Positions 13,392 to 29,300 of a DNA stretch of 47,096 bases are shown in pieces (the first letter of the stretch is position 1; every line of letters begins with the position of its first letter). The stretch spans positions 19,453 to 66,548 of the forward strand of contig VHZZ01006040.1 in assembly GCA_009801015.1 (NCBI GenBank), given 5' to 3'. Both the position numbers and the translations under genes were made by a program. This stretch comes from Silene noctiflora. Lineage: Eukaryota; Streptophyta; Magnoliopsida; Caryophyllales; Caryophyllaceae. The notes beneath the pieces were generated by a model. That model ran no database searches. It saw only the letters and a list, made by a program, of their open reading frames with translations, and was not told the DNA's origin.

Positions 13392-14343
13392 CTAGGTAGC
13401 ACAGACACTCCTCCTAATCAACTGTCCCGTGTCGGACACGACACTCATCGGACACACGCCGGACACGCCTAAATGTNNNNNNNNNNNNNNNNNNNNNNNN
13501 NNNNNNNNNNNNNNNNNNNNNNNNNNNNNNNNNNNNNNNNNNNNNNNNNNNNNNNNNNNNNNNNNNNNNNNNNNNNNNNNNNNNNNNNNNNNNNNNNNNN
13601 NNNNNNNNNNNNNNNNNNNNNNNNNNNNNNNNNNNNNNNNNNNNNNNNNNNNNNNNNNNNNNNNNNNNNNNNNNNNNNNNNNNNNNNNNNNNNNNNNNNN
13701 NNNNNNNNNNNNNNNNNNNNNNNNNNNNNNNNNNNNNNNNNNNNNNNNNNNNNNNNNNNNNNNNNNNNNNNNNNNNNNNNNNNNNNNNNNNNNNNNNNNN
13801 NNNNNNNNNNNNNNNNNNNNNNNNNNNNNNNNNNNNNNNNNNNNNNNNNNNNNNNNNNNNNNNNNNNNNNNNNNNNNNNNNNNNNNNNNNNNNNNNNNNN
13901 NNNNNNNNNNNNNNNNNNNNNNNNNNNNNNNNNNNNNNNNNNNNNNNNNNNNNNNNNNNNNNNNNNNNNNNNNNNNNNNNNNNNNNNNNNNNNNNNNNNN
14001 NNNNNNNNNNNNNNNNNNNNNNNNNNNNNNNNNNNNNNNNNNNAGACTTTCATTCACTAGTACTCCCCATAGAGGGAAATTTGATAGTTACATCCTGGTA
14101 GCAGGAAACATTGAAATTCTAAGTTTAGTGTAGAATAGCGATACACCCTTTTTGGGAAAGAAAAGCTATTCTAAAGCTATTGCTAAAACTATCATAATAT
14201 GGAAAATACTTACTACAAATAGACAAGGAAAAGAAATTACATAAGCATAAGAAAATCTAAGGGTTCGATGTGCACGGATCGTCACACCGTGTCACGTGTC
14301 CGTGTCATGTCCGTGTCAGTGTCCGTGTCCGTTTTGGTGCGAC
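13392..14343. mobile_element. hAT-like non-autonomous element(s) interrupted by an assembly gap
   Basis: The stretch 13392-13476 (ctaggtagcacagacac, then cctcctaatcaactgt and tcggacac steps) matches the complement of the right end of the 337-bp element at 32689-33025. On the other side of the Ns, about 14265-14343 has repeated gtgtccgtgtc steps like the complement of that element's left end. The simplest reading is one inverted copy with the gap inside it, but two separate fragments are possible because the total span is longer than the other copy. I could not define a target duplication. Confidence 0.55.
13477..14043. other. Assembly gap (567 N)
   Basis: An uninterrupted run of N. Its flanks look like the two ends of one repeat family, so the missing sequence is probably repetitive. 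The N length may be only an estimate. Confidence 1.
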
Positions 14344-14428
14344 ATCCTGTTATTAGCAAAATAGATGTTCCAATTATCCATCTTGAATTCTCTAAAAACA
14401 AAGTGCAAAAGAGATAGCAAGACCAACA

Positions 14429-19128
<4,700 letters not shown>

Positions 19129-19794
19129 GGCACAACTGATACTAAATTGATCGTTTGAAGTTCCATCAATTTTCAAGATCTTCATATTTACTAGTACCAT
19201 TTTTCATTTAATTGTAATGTAAATTAGGTTAGGTTGTATGCTACAATACCTGTAACAATTTATTTGATCGACAAGGAAAAATAATTAGTGCGGGTTTCAC
19301 AATCATCAGTTGCTTCCGCTTGTTTTAAACGCAAGCTCGGTTATCTGTGAATTCTTTACGTGACTACGCCTATTCAACAAATGGTCGATTTTTGATGCCA
19401 TGATGACTACTGAAGCCCATATCGTCATGCTTGCACTTAAATTGAACTTGCACCTAAAATGTATCAAATCAAGATTCTGCAATAAAAATGTCTTGAATTA
19501 AGATTATATACCATTGTTGTGGTAGTGTTTCTCACCCCTTTCAGTTAAGCTAGTTGTTTACGTTGATTAAAGTACTCGTCACAAAAGAATAAAAGTGTAA
19601 GCAACTTGTTGAACGAGAGGAGTAATATACTGTGATTTGAAGATCGGATGTAAAACTGCATGAGATAAATATTTAATTCGGAAATAGCAAGCTGCGAAAC
19701 AATGTCGCTACTTTTAGGCTTTTAGCTGTGCTTATAATAGATTGCTTATTTGCTTGTTGTAGTCAGTAGTCTGTTTTCATGATCCTTCTTGCAG
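19129..19794. other. Gap between SerRS and the polygalacturonase pseudogene
   Basis: The first part should be the SerRS 3' UTR. No upstream exon of the polygalacturonase (signal peptide and start of the beta helix) can be recognised here, which supports the view that the copy is truncated. Confidence 0.5.
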
Positions 19795-20678
19795 AACTTC
19801 AGATTCAATTTCCTGACAAACTCAGCAATTAACGGGATAACTTCACTAAACAGCAAGTTGTTTCACATGGCCATCCTTGGGTGTAAAGGGCTCAAAATGC
19901 GTGACATTACCGTGACAGCCCCTGCTCATAGCCTTAACACAGATGGAATTCACATTGGACATTCAGACGGAGTCGAGATAACTAATGTCCATGTTGCAAC
20001 TGGAGACGACTGTGAGTCCATCGGTGATGGTGCCAAAAATGTGCTAATGCAACAGATTACTTGTGGCCCAGGTCATGGGATTGGTGTCGGAAGCCTTGGT
20101 CGGTATCCTAATGAAGAACCAGTTAACTTGTGTCACTGTCAAGGGTTGCATCATTAAGAATACCGATAATGGTGTTCGTGTTAAAACATGGCACAACTCT
20201 TACTGAATTACCGGTCTCCAAGGATCACTGTTGAGAATGTTCAGAATCCTATCATAGTTGGTTGATCAAGAATACTGCCCTTACAACCATTGCAAGGCCA
20301 AGGTAATAAATAGTCCAAATATTAAAGTTTCTCATTACAAAATATAAAATCAGTCGGTTTGACTGCTAATACGATGTGAGACAATCCTACACGAGACCTG
20401 ATTGTTATTCGATTCTAAGACAATTCTTTTGTTGGCAGACACCATCAAAAGTTAAGCTTACCGATATTCAGTTCAAGAACGTCAGGGGTACATCGGCTAC
20501 TAAAGAAGCGGTGAAGGTCGTTTGTGGCAGTGGCGTGCCATGTGAAAAGGTGGAGTTATCTGATATCAACTTGACATACCATGGCAAAGATGGGCCTGCC
20601 GTCTCTGTGTGCAAAAATGTCAAGCCTATAATTACAGGAAAGCAAATTCCAAGCCTGTACTGCTCATGCTTCTGCTAA
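19795..20678 (+). pseudogene. Polygalacturonase (GH28 pectinase) pseudogene, N-terminal part missing
   Basis: Segments read as the right-handed beta-helix of a plant polygalacturonase: [48 protein letters not shown] and [14 protein letters not shown], which are the NTDG, GDD and GHG active-site boxes. After EEPV near 20123 the frame changes by one base, and the homologous [20 protein letters not shown] continues in another frame to about 20192. A further break lies in the equivalent of IIVDQEYCPYNHC near 20255-20295. An exon at 20439-20678 after an acceptor at 20436-20438 gives [17 protein letters not shown] and ends with ITGKQIP, then a shifted tail. With no first exons and at least two frame breaks, it cannot make the enzyme. 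The intact parts are well conserved, so inactivation may be fairly recent, although a few breaks could be assembly errors. It shares the strand of SerRS and converges on TL29. Confidence 0.85.
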
Positions 20679-21000
20679 TGCTGCAGAACTTTAAGGGCTT
20701 TCCGTTTTTATGCGACTTTCAATTCTGTCATTCTTTATCAATCAATAGTCGGAAATAAACTCCTAAATTCTCAGCAAAGGCAACTAGTTTTAACAGAGTA
20801 GCATATGCAATATTGCTTTGTAGTGATAGACATGTATGTAGAGTGTAGACAATGCAAATGAGCAATTAGATTGAAAGAAGAGGAAAATTTACGGGTTACT
20901 CAGTAATTTCCAACAAATACACACACTTATCCTCTCTTCTCACATCCAACGACTAAAGCCCTCACCTTTACGGCTTTTGTCGAAGCCTGGCGCTTGATAA
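20679..21000. other. Convergent 3' flank between the polygalacturonase pseudogene and TL29
   Basis: About 320 bases separate the pseudogene end from the TL29 stop codon. They should contain the TL29 3' UTR on the - strand. I see no RNA gene or repeat. Confidence 0.5.
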
Positions 21001-24000
21001 TTACAGTTTCAGTTTGCCCAACTCGATCTTTTGCCTGGGGTATGTATATGCTTCATAATTGATTTTTTGCCCTAAGATACTTAGCTTTGTAAGAGTAGTT
21101 ATCAGGTCAACCTAGCAGAAAGCAAGAGCCGCAAATAAGAAACAGAATCATACAAGCTGGAAAAAGAAATAGAAGAGGAAAAGGATATGACAGTGTCGAG
21201 TTCACCCATCATTAATCAGCAATATCGGGTTTTGATTACCTCGTAATCAGTCTGCGAAACAGTCTCACGACTGCGCTGGTATTTTTGAACCCAAGGAGCA
21301 ACATCAGGATCAGTAGCCAATTTCTCCTCTGTTGCTGCTTGATCAGGACCGAAAAATGCTGACATAACAGCCAGCTGAAGAAATAACATTGGACATGAGA
21401 AAATGGTATTACTAAGCTATTAATAATATCTTCTTGAATGTAGCTCCTAACTCAACTGAATTTCGCATGTGAATGTCCCACATTGAAAAGAGGACTAGAG
21501 AAGAGAGTTGATCTCTTTATAAACCAATGAACTAACCCTATTGCAAACGGTTTTAGGATAGAACCTCCACTGATGTGAACTCTCTCCCTTCTAGACAAGG
21601 GTGAGCGAGCATCTTGGTTATCAGATTCAATTAGTCTTGTATGAGAAGCATGATGTTAAATCTACTCTGTGATACCACCTACTGATCACTTTGTGAAAGG
21701 TTTTGAAGCTTACCATCATGATCACATTTAAGGAATTATCAGCCATATCTATCACGCAAATGCGCAATATCCAAGATCAAGCCATATGACCAATTTACTG
21801 AAAAGAAAGAGTGTCGGAAGAAGCAATAAGTACCTGGCGAGGACCAAGACCAACAGATACGAATTTATCTTTCATTTCCTGGACACTTGCTTTATCCCAT
21901 TTGGGAATTCTACCCTCAGGATCTGGTTCTTGCGCATCAATCCTTCCTAAATTCTTGTCAAACAGAGCCCACTGTCGCAAATAAATGAGCCATGGCCAGG
22001 CCATAAATCAGAATTAAACATCGTAGATTCGCGTAAGTATCTAACAAGTCTCATTGGGAAGCTATATAAGTGTTTGGGGTTTGTCAATAACCTGTCCACT
22101 TGAACCATATGCATTATATAATATGCCTCCCTTCTCTTCATTCCCTCCACATTTTCGGATAGCAGAAGCTAGAAAAGTACCCTTTGTTGCTGTTTGTGCT
22201 GCAACGATGAAATAACGTGTCATGACTTCAAAATATTTACTTACAATAATGGACTGGGATTTTGATGCTCATGGATTAGCACTGGTTTCCAAGGTGCTTT
22301 TAACAACCACTGGTTAGACATATCATTCTTTGTAGCTCAGGCTAACGGCAAATTTCAGAAGTCTCATCGTCAACTAGCTACCTAGATTTCTAACGCTCTT
22401 GATTAAAAAAAAGCGAAATTAGTACTGCACTTGCATTGAAGAGGATCACAGAGCTTGAATGGTGTTAGCTATAAGTTCTATTTTCAAGCCATTTTTACAC
22501 TCCATTAGCGTAAATAAATGATTGTTACCAGCTTAGGACTGAGGCAATTCAATACACCATACATTTCAAAAGTACGTATAAACAAGTTTTGTACTCGTAA
22601 CTTTTATACAGCATTGAGTAATCATTCAAGGTGTCAAACTGCCTTGCTCTTCCTCCAAAAACATCAAGGAATACAAGAAAGCAAACAAAGACATAAAGCA
22701 TACCGGCATCAACTTCTAAAATAATTTCCAACCTGCATATTGGATGAGATCGGCGAAGGATATAGGCCCGCCCTTGGATTCTGAATCAATCTTCTTCTTT
22801 GCTTCCTCGATGAGATTCAAAGCAGCAGAAAGGCCTTCATTTTCAGGTCTGGTTATCTCTGAGCTTCAAGCAATAAAGAAAAACACAAGATATCAACTCT
22901 AGTTTGTCGAACACAGGAACAAACTACTTCAGGAGAAAACCTTTCAATCCGTAACAGCTATGACGCTCAGTTGCATGTAGTAATTATACTTGTATAGTTT
23001 TATCAGTCTATCAGGAAGTACCTGAACCTTATCGAACCATTGGGGCCTCCAGTTTTTGTGGCCTACAAATTTAAAGAGGGCATTCACTCAGTTTTGTTTC
23101 AACACAAAGCAATGGTGAATGAAGCTACAATATAAGGAAAAAAAAATTATAACTGTGATTGGTCAGAAGTCAGAACCGATAATTTGCCTTTTAAAAATAC
23201 AACAATTTTACCTTGTCATAAGTCAGCGCATCGTTTAGAGCAAGAGTTTGGATGGATGGAATGAGTTCTGGATTTGCCTGAGAGAATAAGAAGCAGAACT
23301 TATTGGTAAAACAAAAACATAAGGAGTCCATTTCCAATTTGTAACAGAGACCTATAAATATATGAGAAGCATCTTGCAGCAGCTTAGTACCTTTATAGCA
23401 GTATATAGTGTGTCTTTGGCAGAAGCTGCATAGTATAAAAAGAGGACACTCAGAACCGATAACTAGATCATAAAAATATTGTTAAACAACAGCTACTTAC
23501 ACAGGAACTCTGATCGCTGCCTTCTTTCTATAAGATCAGCAGCATAAGCATTTCCGCTGAAGGATCCTGAGCTTGATATTACTTCCTGAGAATGCACCAA
23601 GGCTGGCAGAAAATCATCATCAAAATTATACCAACTAACAAGCACCAACTATGGAAGAATGAGATTACATATTACAAGCATACGAGAGAAGTATCAAATG
23701 AAGTTTAATTATTAACTTTAGGTGAATTCCTTAAAGGTTCAAGTGTAGAGATTGGCCTCAGCTGATCATTAGCAAGCTAAAAATCTAGAGCAAGTAACAG
23801 AGACATATTGCATGGAAGGGAAAGAAGATTGGAGGAAGTGAGTCACTTTCGTTTGATTAGTAAATAAAACTGCCGGATTTTGAAGAGGAAGGAAAAGAAA
23901 TGATGCTTAATAAAGTCTCCCTTTTGAGGAATTTGGATCGGAAGGAAACTAACAGGGAGACTATATCAGTGAACACACAGAAATGTCCTTTCCATTTCTG

Positions 24001-25415
24001 ACAACTGATACTTAGTAAAGTCTCCCTTTAGAGGAATTTGGATCGGAAGGAAGCTAACAGGGAGACTATAATCAGTCCATTTATTTTGCCCTCATTAATT
24101 CATCTTAATTGGCCAGAACTGCTTCAGTTGTTCATCGGTAAACCTTAAAGTAACAGCGTTATATACAGCTCAACACTGTGGATAGAGAAATTAATCAAAG
24201 TAACAACTTTAAGCTATGCATTATTGAGCATCACTGTACTGTTAAGCATCACTCGCCAACAAATCAAAGTTCAAAATTCCCGAATGGAAAATAAATAGTG
24301 AATTCCCAAGTACCTAATGCAAAAGAACCAACCCTTAATTTGAGACCCCAAAATGTCGATTATCAGTTTACCAAGCCAGTCTACAGTTCTTAAAGTATCC
24401 CGAACCAAGCAATCTTAGCTTCTGGCACTGCCCTCTTTAGCAATTACGGAGTACCTTTTAGAACCAAGTCAACCAACCTATAAACCCTATGCTCTAAAGT
24501 TACAAGGTAGGCCATGAAAGAATGGTGTCGTAGTTAAAATTGCTATCACTCTGATTTATATGGCACATAAGCTGTACTAAACAAAACAAGCAGTCCATAC
24601 TAAATACAAGAAACTGATAAGTTCCTATGTTACTCCGACACTTCAAATAGTAATGTAATATATTAACTTGGAAAAAGTCGAAGATTTTAACTAGAAACTT
24701 CATATTTCTCCCTGATTCCAATCAAGATTCCCAGAAAGATACAATCTTTAGCATGAACAAACCCTAAACTTTGTTCCTAGTTTTCTTTATATGCAATTAA
24801 GCAAGCAATGCAATCAAGCACTACCACACAATGAGAATGCAATTAATTCATCAAAAGAATTTAATTTAAAAAAAAAAAAAAAAAATTGGATATAGAGTTT
24901 ACCAAACCAGCAGACAATGCAAGGCAATTGAACAACTCCCTTCGCCGAAAACCACCGTCATTATCATCACTAGAAATTCCTTCAATTTTACTACCGCTAC
25001 ACCTTATATTTACCTGATTTTGTTCATACAGAATTATCATCAATTATAAATTTATACAAACATTATACATATTTCTCAAAAATACTATGTCAAAACCTCA
25101 CAAAACTTTTTCAGATAGTGGTGGAACCGGGATTCATAGTTAGTAGGCAAACGAGTAAAAAAATTCGAAAATTTGTAACTATGAATAACGAATTTCAAAA
25201 TCTTCATTGTCCCTGGGGCAAGTGCACCTACTAGACCCCCTTAGTTCCGCCACTGCCTTCAAAATAACATGTTTATTACAATAAAAAAAGAAAAAAAAAA
25301 AAAAAAAAAAACTTACAGAAAAACGAGAATGCCTAGTGGTTGTCGAGGCAGGAGAAGAGAGGGAAAGTGAAGTAATGGAAGAAGAGAGTGTTGAAAGCAG
25401 AGAAAATGTCGCCAT
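21001..25415 (-). CDS. TL29: Thylakoid lumenal 29 kDa protein TL29 (ascorbate-peroxidase-like, APX4), 11 exons, 352 aa
   Basis: Exons from the 5' end: 25317-25415, 24903-25013, 23501-23585, 23391-23425, 23212-23277, 23022-23062, 22733-22863, 22092-22198, 21834-21971, 21240-21374, 21001-21111; 353 codons with stop, close to the 349 aa I recall for Arabidopsis At4g09010. Residues 1 to about 38 are Ser/Thr-rich, a plastid transit peptide. RRRELF (56-61) before a hydrophobic stretch and AYA-ADL at 83-88 form a twin-arginine lumen signal with a signal-peptidase site. The rest follows the class I heme peroxidase fold (KDTLYTAIK, ALNDALTYDK, GGPNGSIRF, IRKCGGNEEKGG, KWDKASVQEMKDKF, GLGPRQLAVMSAFFGP, ending ELGKLKL). 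The family is reported to lack heme binding and peroxidase activity, and no peroxidase active-site histidine signature is visible here. It is associated with photosystem II membranes; its function is unresolved. Confidence 0.95.
23901..24076. repeat. Direct repeat pair (~70 bp, 106 bp apart) in TL29 intron 2
   Basis: Two copies of about 70 bases begin at 23901 (tgatgcttaataaagtctcc) and 24007 (tgatacttagtaaagtctcc) and share gaggaatttggatcggaagg and ctaacagggagactata. They differ at only a few positions, so the duplication is fairly young. The intervening 36 bases are unrelated. Confidence 0.8.
25115..25256. mobile_element. Small hAT-type inverted-repeat remnant in TL29 intron 1
   Basis: The left end has agtggtggaaccggg and the right end agttccgccactg; read in reverse the latter is cagtggcggaact. 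The CAGTGGCGGA(A/G)C terminus is common in plant hAT-like miniature elements. The interior has catagtta and taactatg as a further inverted pair. No clear target duplication was found. Confidence 0.5.
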
Positions 25416-26334
25416 TGTTGTACCTTAATTTTCTTGTGGAAGGTACAAAAATGTTAGAGTGAAGTGGGAAGAGTGGAAGAAAGATGAAGGTTGGATAGTT
25501 GAGAGTTCGTGTGGTGTGTGAGAAGCGGGAATTTCATTGGATTTTCTGCATATCTTCTGTTATCTTCTCCTGTCTTTTCTGGCTGACCCGCAACTCAGTT
25601 GCGGGGCCATTGCTAGACCTGTCAAACGGGTCAAACTTGAACGGTTTGATTTCATCGGACTAGTTTGAACTTTTACGTAAGTTGAGTTATGCTATTTCAA
25701 TTATTTTCAGATCAACAATTACGGTAAATTAAACAGATCGACAATTAAAGTAAATAAATAGCATGTGGCTATTAATTAAAGACTTGAAATGAGACCATAA
25801 CTAGTTAAAGAATCCATTTTTATTGCTTCATCAAAAATTGAATAAACCAAGTAATACATACAGTAGTGACCAGTGAGTACAGAGTGGTGACCATACTAAA
25901 TTACTATTACTGCCCGCAGACGCTGCAAGGAATCCCTATCGAAAAATGTAATCAAAATTTCCCCCCTTTTTATCAAGAACTATTGCTCATTTCTCGTAAT
26001 GTCCCCCTGTCGAAGAATGTACAAAGTTTGCCTTCCTCATAAAACAGAAGGCATTACTTCAAATTATGGAAGAAGTTGGTCCCTTTGCCTGGTTTTCTTT
26101 CCTCTGTCCGAAAGATTTGCTCCTTTAATGGCCCTTCTCGATTGCTACTCACACTCGGGCGAAGGGAAAACATAAAAACTTATATGAGACGGTTTTACAT
26201 GAGAGACCAACCCATCAAGCGTATAATCAAACGAGTAATGGATTAGTATTGGGGTTGGTGTCACATGTGAGACCGTCTCACTAGAGAGGCAAAGAGATCT
26301 TCCCATGTGAATCAAGTAGATACTCTAGGGTGGC
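25416..26334. other. TL29 upstream region and GT106 3' flank
   Basis: Both neighbours are on the - strand, so this holds the TL29 promoter and leader on its low side and the GT106 3' UTR on its high side. A short cccgaccc-family trace lies at about 25585-25660. The 26185-26280 inverted-repeat element is listed separately. There is no coding sequence. Confidence 0.5.
26185..26280. mobile_element. 96-bp inverted-repeat MITE downstream of the GT106 gene
   Basis: The left arm tgagacggttttacatgaga continues to gaccaaccc; the right arm starts ggggttggtgtcacatgtga and ends gaccgtctca. The two are complementary over about 28 bases with a few mismatches, around a 37-base AT-rich centre. It probably lies in or near the 3' UTR. 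No target duplication could be fixed. Confidence 0.7.
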
Positions 26335-29300
26335 TTATTTGATCGCAGAAGCATTCAAAGGTTTAGAAGCATCTCGACATAAACACTCTGGGAGAGGATT
26401 CTCATAAAATGCTTCTTCAGATCGAAACCTGTCCATGCCCTTTGTTCCTGAGATGGCACCCTTTCTCCTCCTCGGTGACCCTTGCCTGTGCAGATAAACC
26501 AACCATCACGAGGATGAGCATTGCTTAGGCGGAGTTTTTAGATACATTTTAAAGCAAGATTGAAATAGTTTTGAAGCATACCAAACGTATCACAGATTGT
26601 AGTATAAGGTGGTCTCATAAGAAACAATAAACTCTGCTAATTAACTTCCCGTATATGTAACATATCGGTTTCATTCTAAAGTTCTACGCAGTATACATTA
26701 CTCCTACATAAAAAACAAGAATTTTCCTCTTTCACTGCTCTCCTTTTGGGTTCAGTTTCATATTACGGAACCATCTGAAAGAAGTAGCTACAAAGGTATA
26801 GGCACAGAAGTACCTTCTGCGATGAATCTCAATTATTTGATTCGACAATTTTTTCCCGTCCTTCATAGACCCTCGCTCAACTTTGTCGAATAGATGAACA
26901 ATAGCCTTCCTGATGAAAAGAAAAAAGCAAATAAATTCAGAATGTTGAAAAATGTAGAGCCATGACAAAAAAAAATAATGGAGAGGTGTTAACCTGTCAG
27001 GGCTAATTGTTTTCCTATGCCCTAAATATCGACGATGGCCTTCAACAGCCCTTGCCATGTTCCCCAAGTGTGTCGGGATGAATACATCACTTTCAACAGA
27101 GACAATGTAATCAAGTGCGGCCATTTGAGAAGCGTGGTTGGCAAAAGGCGCGAGTTCTTCAGCAGATGCTAATTTCTCCTGAAATATTCACTTCTCAATA
27201 ATAAGTTTTATGTTGACATAGAAGTAGCAATTACTTCGTAACTAAAAATTTAAAGAACATGAAAATTACAAAAGAAATCCTAGCTATATAATAAACTACA
27301 TGGTCATTTCTGCCGCCGCCTTGAGAGTTCAACATAAATCATACAGTCACAGAATAATAGAATGGAAGTGAGATTGGGAAAAAAAATCTATATTACTATA
27401 TACCTTGCTCATCAAAATGGGATAACGGGACTGCAAATCCGCAATGCGTGATTCTCCTCCATAAATCTCTCCAGCAGCAATATATATGGGAGTGTTAGAT
27501 GGATATCCCAGTGAGGACAGAAACATGCCGACCTCCTTCGGAGTTAAAGGGCAGTACCCTTTGGTTCTCTGTTCAGTGGCATTAATATCTTTAACTTTCC
27601 AATATGTTGTGTTTTGCCTTGAGTTCAAAAAAGATCGACATTCATCAGTAACTTGTTTGGCTTCAGCCATTAGTTAATTATCAGTCGTCGTCGCCGTTTT
27701 TACAGGCCTTACAGCCAGTGGAGGATTTTAGTTATTTGGGGTAGGGGAGGCACTTGCTGGCTTTTTAAGATCATAAACATATCTGTACATAAACTACCAT
27801 ATGGCTAGCTCTATGGTTAAGGGGTTAATGTTTCAAACATGAGGTCAAGGGTTCAAACCAAGTTGCCTATTTTGTTATGAACAAGCAACATCTGATACAT
27901 GAAACGCTCTTACAGAGTGAATCCGGTAATCATGGTTCAAACAATGTCCCCCCTTTTTCTGATTATAAATCCACCACTGGATATAATTAAGATTTTCATG
28001 ATCATAGCAGAAATTTTGCTTTACCTTATCAAGGTCAGCTCGTTAGCTTCCTCGGGAGATAATCCATAGGTGCATCCACTAAATGCAAGCATGTCTTTCT
28101 CATATCGTAAGTGCAAAGCAATATACCGGCCATAGTTCCTCATACGCTCCATCAATAGCTAGAATAGGAAACAGCGAGAGCTTTAATGCAAAAATACAGA
28201 GGTCAAGGTTTAGATTTCACATAATAAATGAGTTAGCGTTTTTACTTTTCCCAAAGCTTCAATCCTTGGAGAAAAACGGAGAGCTTCATAACAGGCACGG
28301 CACCGTAACTTCTGAATGTCAGAAGGTAGATGATTGTTTGCTAAACGAGAGTCAGATTTTGCAGCTCGAATAACCTATCAGAAAAAGGTGACAAGGTCAT
28401 TATTTTTTTTTTGGTGTAGATGGAGCGACAATGACAATCTTCATGACTTAGGTTCAAACCCAAGTCAAGAGTACAACCCCTCCATGAAATCACTAAATAA
28501 GCTACCGCACATTAATAAGCTACCCCTCCAAATATAAAATTCTAGAGTTGAATAGAACTATCTTATATATTAACCTGATAGTTAGCCCACATGCTTGCTA
28601 TCTCATTCCGGTAGTATTCTAGTCCAGACCAACTGCGAAAATGCTTCACTGCACGAGGACCAGTTATCATTTTCTTTGGCAGCTTCTTAATCACTTTAAT
28701 ATCGTTGGCCAAGGCACTAATAAAATGATCTTGATCAAAAATATCTGCAAAATTGCTGTAATATATTTTTAAAACCCACATTAGATAGATTGAAGCATCT
28801 CATGTATCCAGCTTAACCATAGTGAAATTTTAGGAAAACACAATGCAAAGCATACCTTGAATCTCGCCAAAATGATCTCTTATCAAGATCTGGAATCACA
28901 AGAGTGGCATTGATAATACGAGCCACAGCCACCATGTCACAAATCTGCAAATTACAAAAAATGTTCAACTTTTTGCATCTTCAACAAAATAAGGATAATG
29001 AAATTAGCCATTGACATGAACCATGTCAACTATCCTGCTGAGAAGATGACAGCACTATATGTTTAAGAAGACACATTAACATAAAGCAGCCCAATCCCGT
29101 ATAAGGTATACAGATAATGATGAGACAAGACAGTATTTTAGTTCTATGATTTCTATGATCAATTTGAGCAACAAAACAGACGAATTTTGAGCAAAGAACA
29201 GAGGACTATGAGATAATTATTTCCCCTGGATTACAACAATGGCCCCATTACATTTGCTAACGGTGTAACTTTTCTGCCCAACAGTACAGACTTAATATAT

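Larger units (their letters stand above)
12259..14428. other. Region between COX6b and SerRS, with assembly gap
   Basis: There is no gene. The first few hundred bases should be the COX6b 3' UTR. The region then holds a fold-back repeat (12715-12840), a decayed cccgaccc-type tract (about 13130-13375), a repeat that borders the N run, and about 60 bases of leader before the SerRS start. Reading frames spanning the N run are artefacts. Confidence 0.6.

Noticed and set aside
13392-14133. Long reading frames across the assembly gap
   Set aside because: They consist almost wholly of unknown residues from N bases; the flanks are transposon ends.
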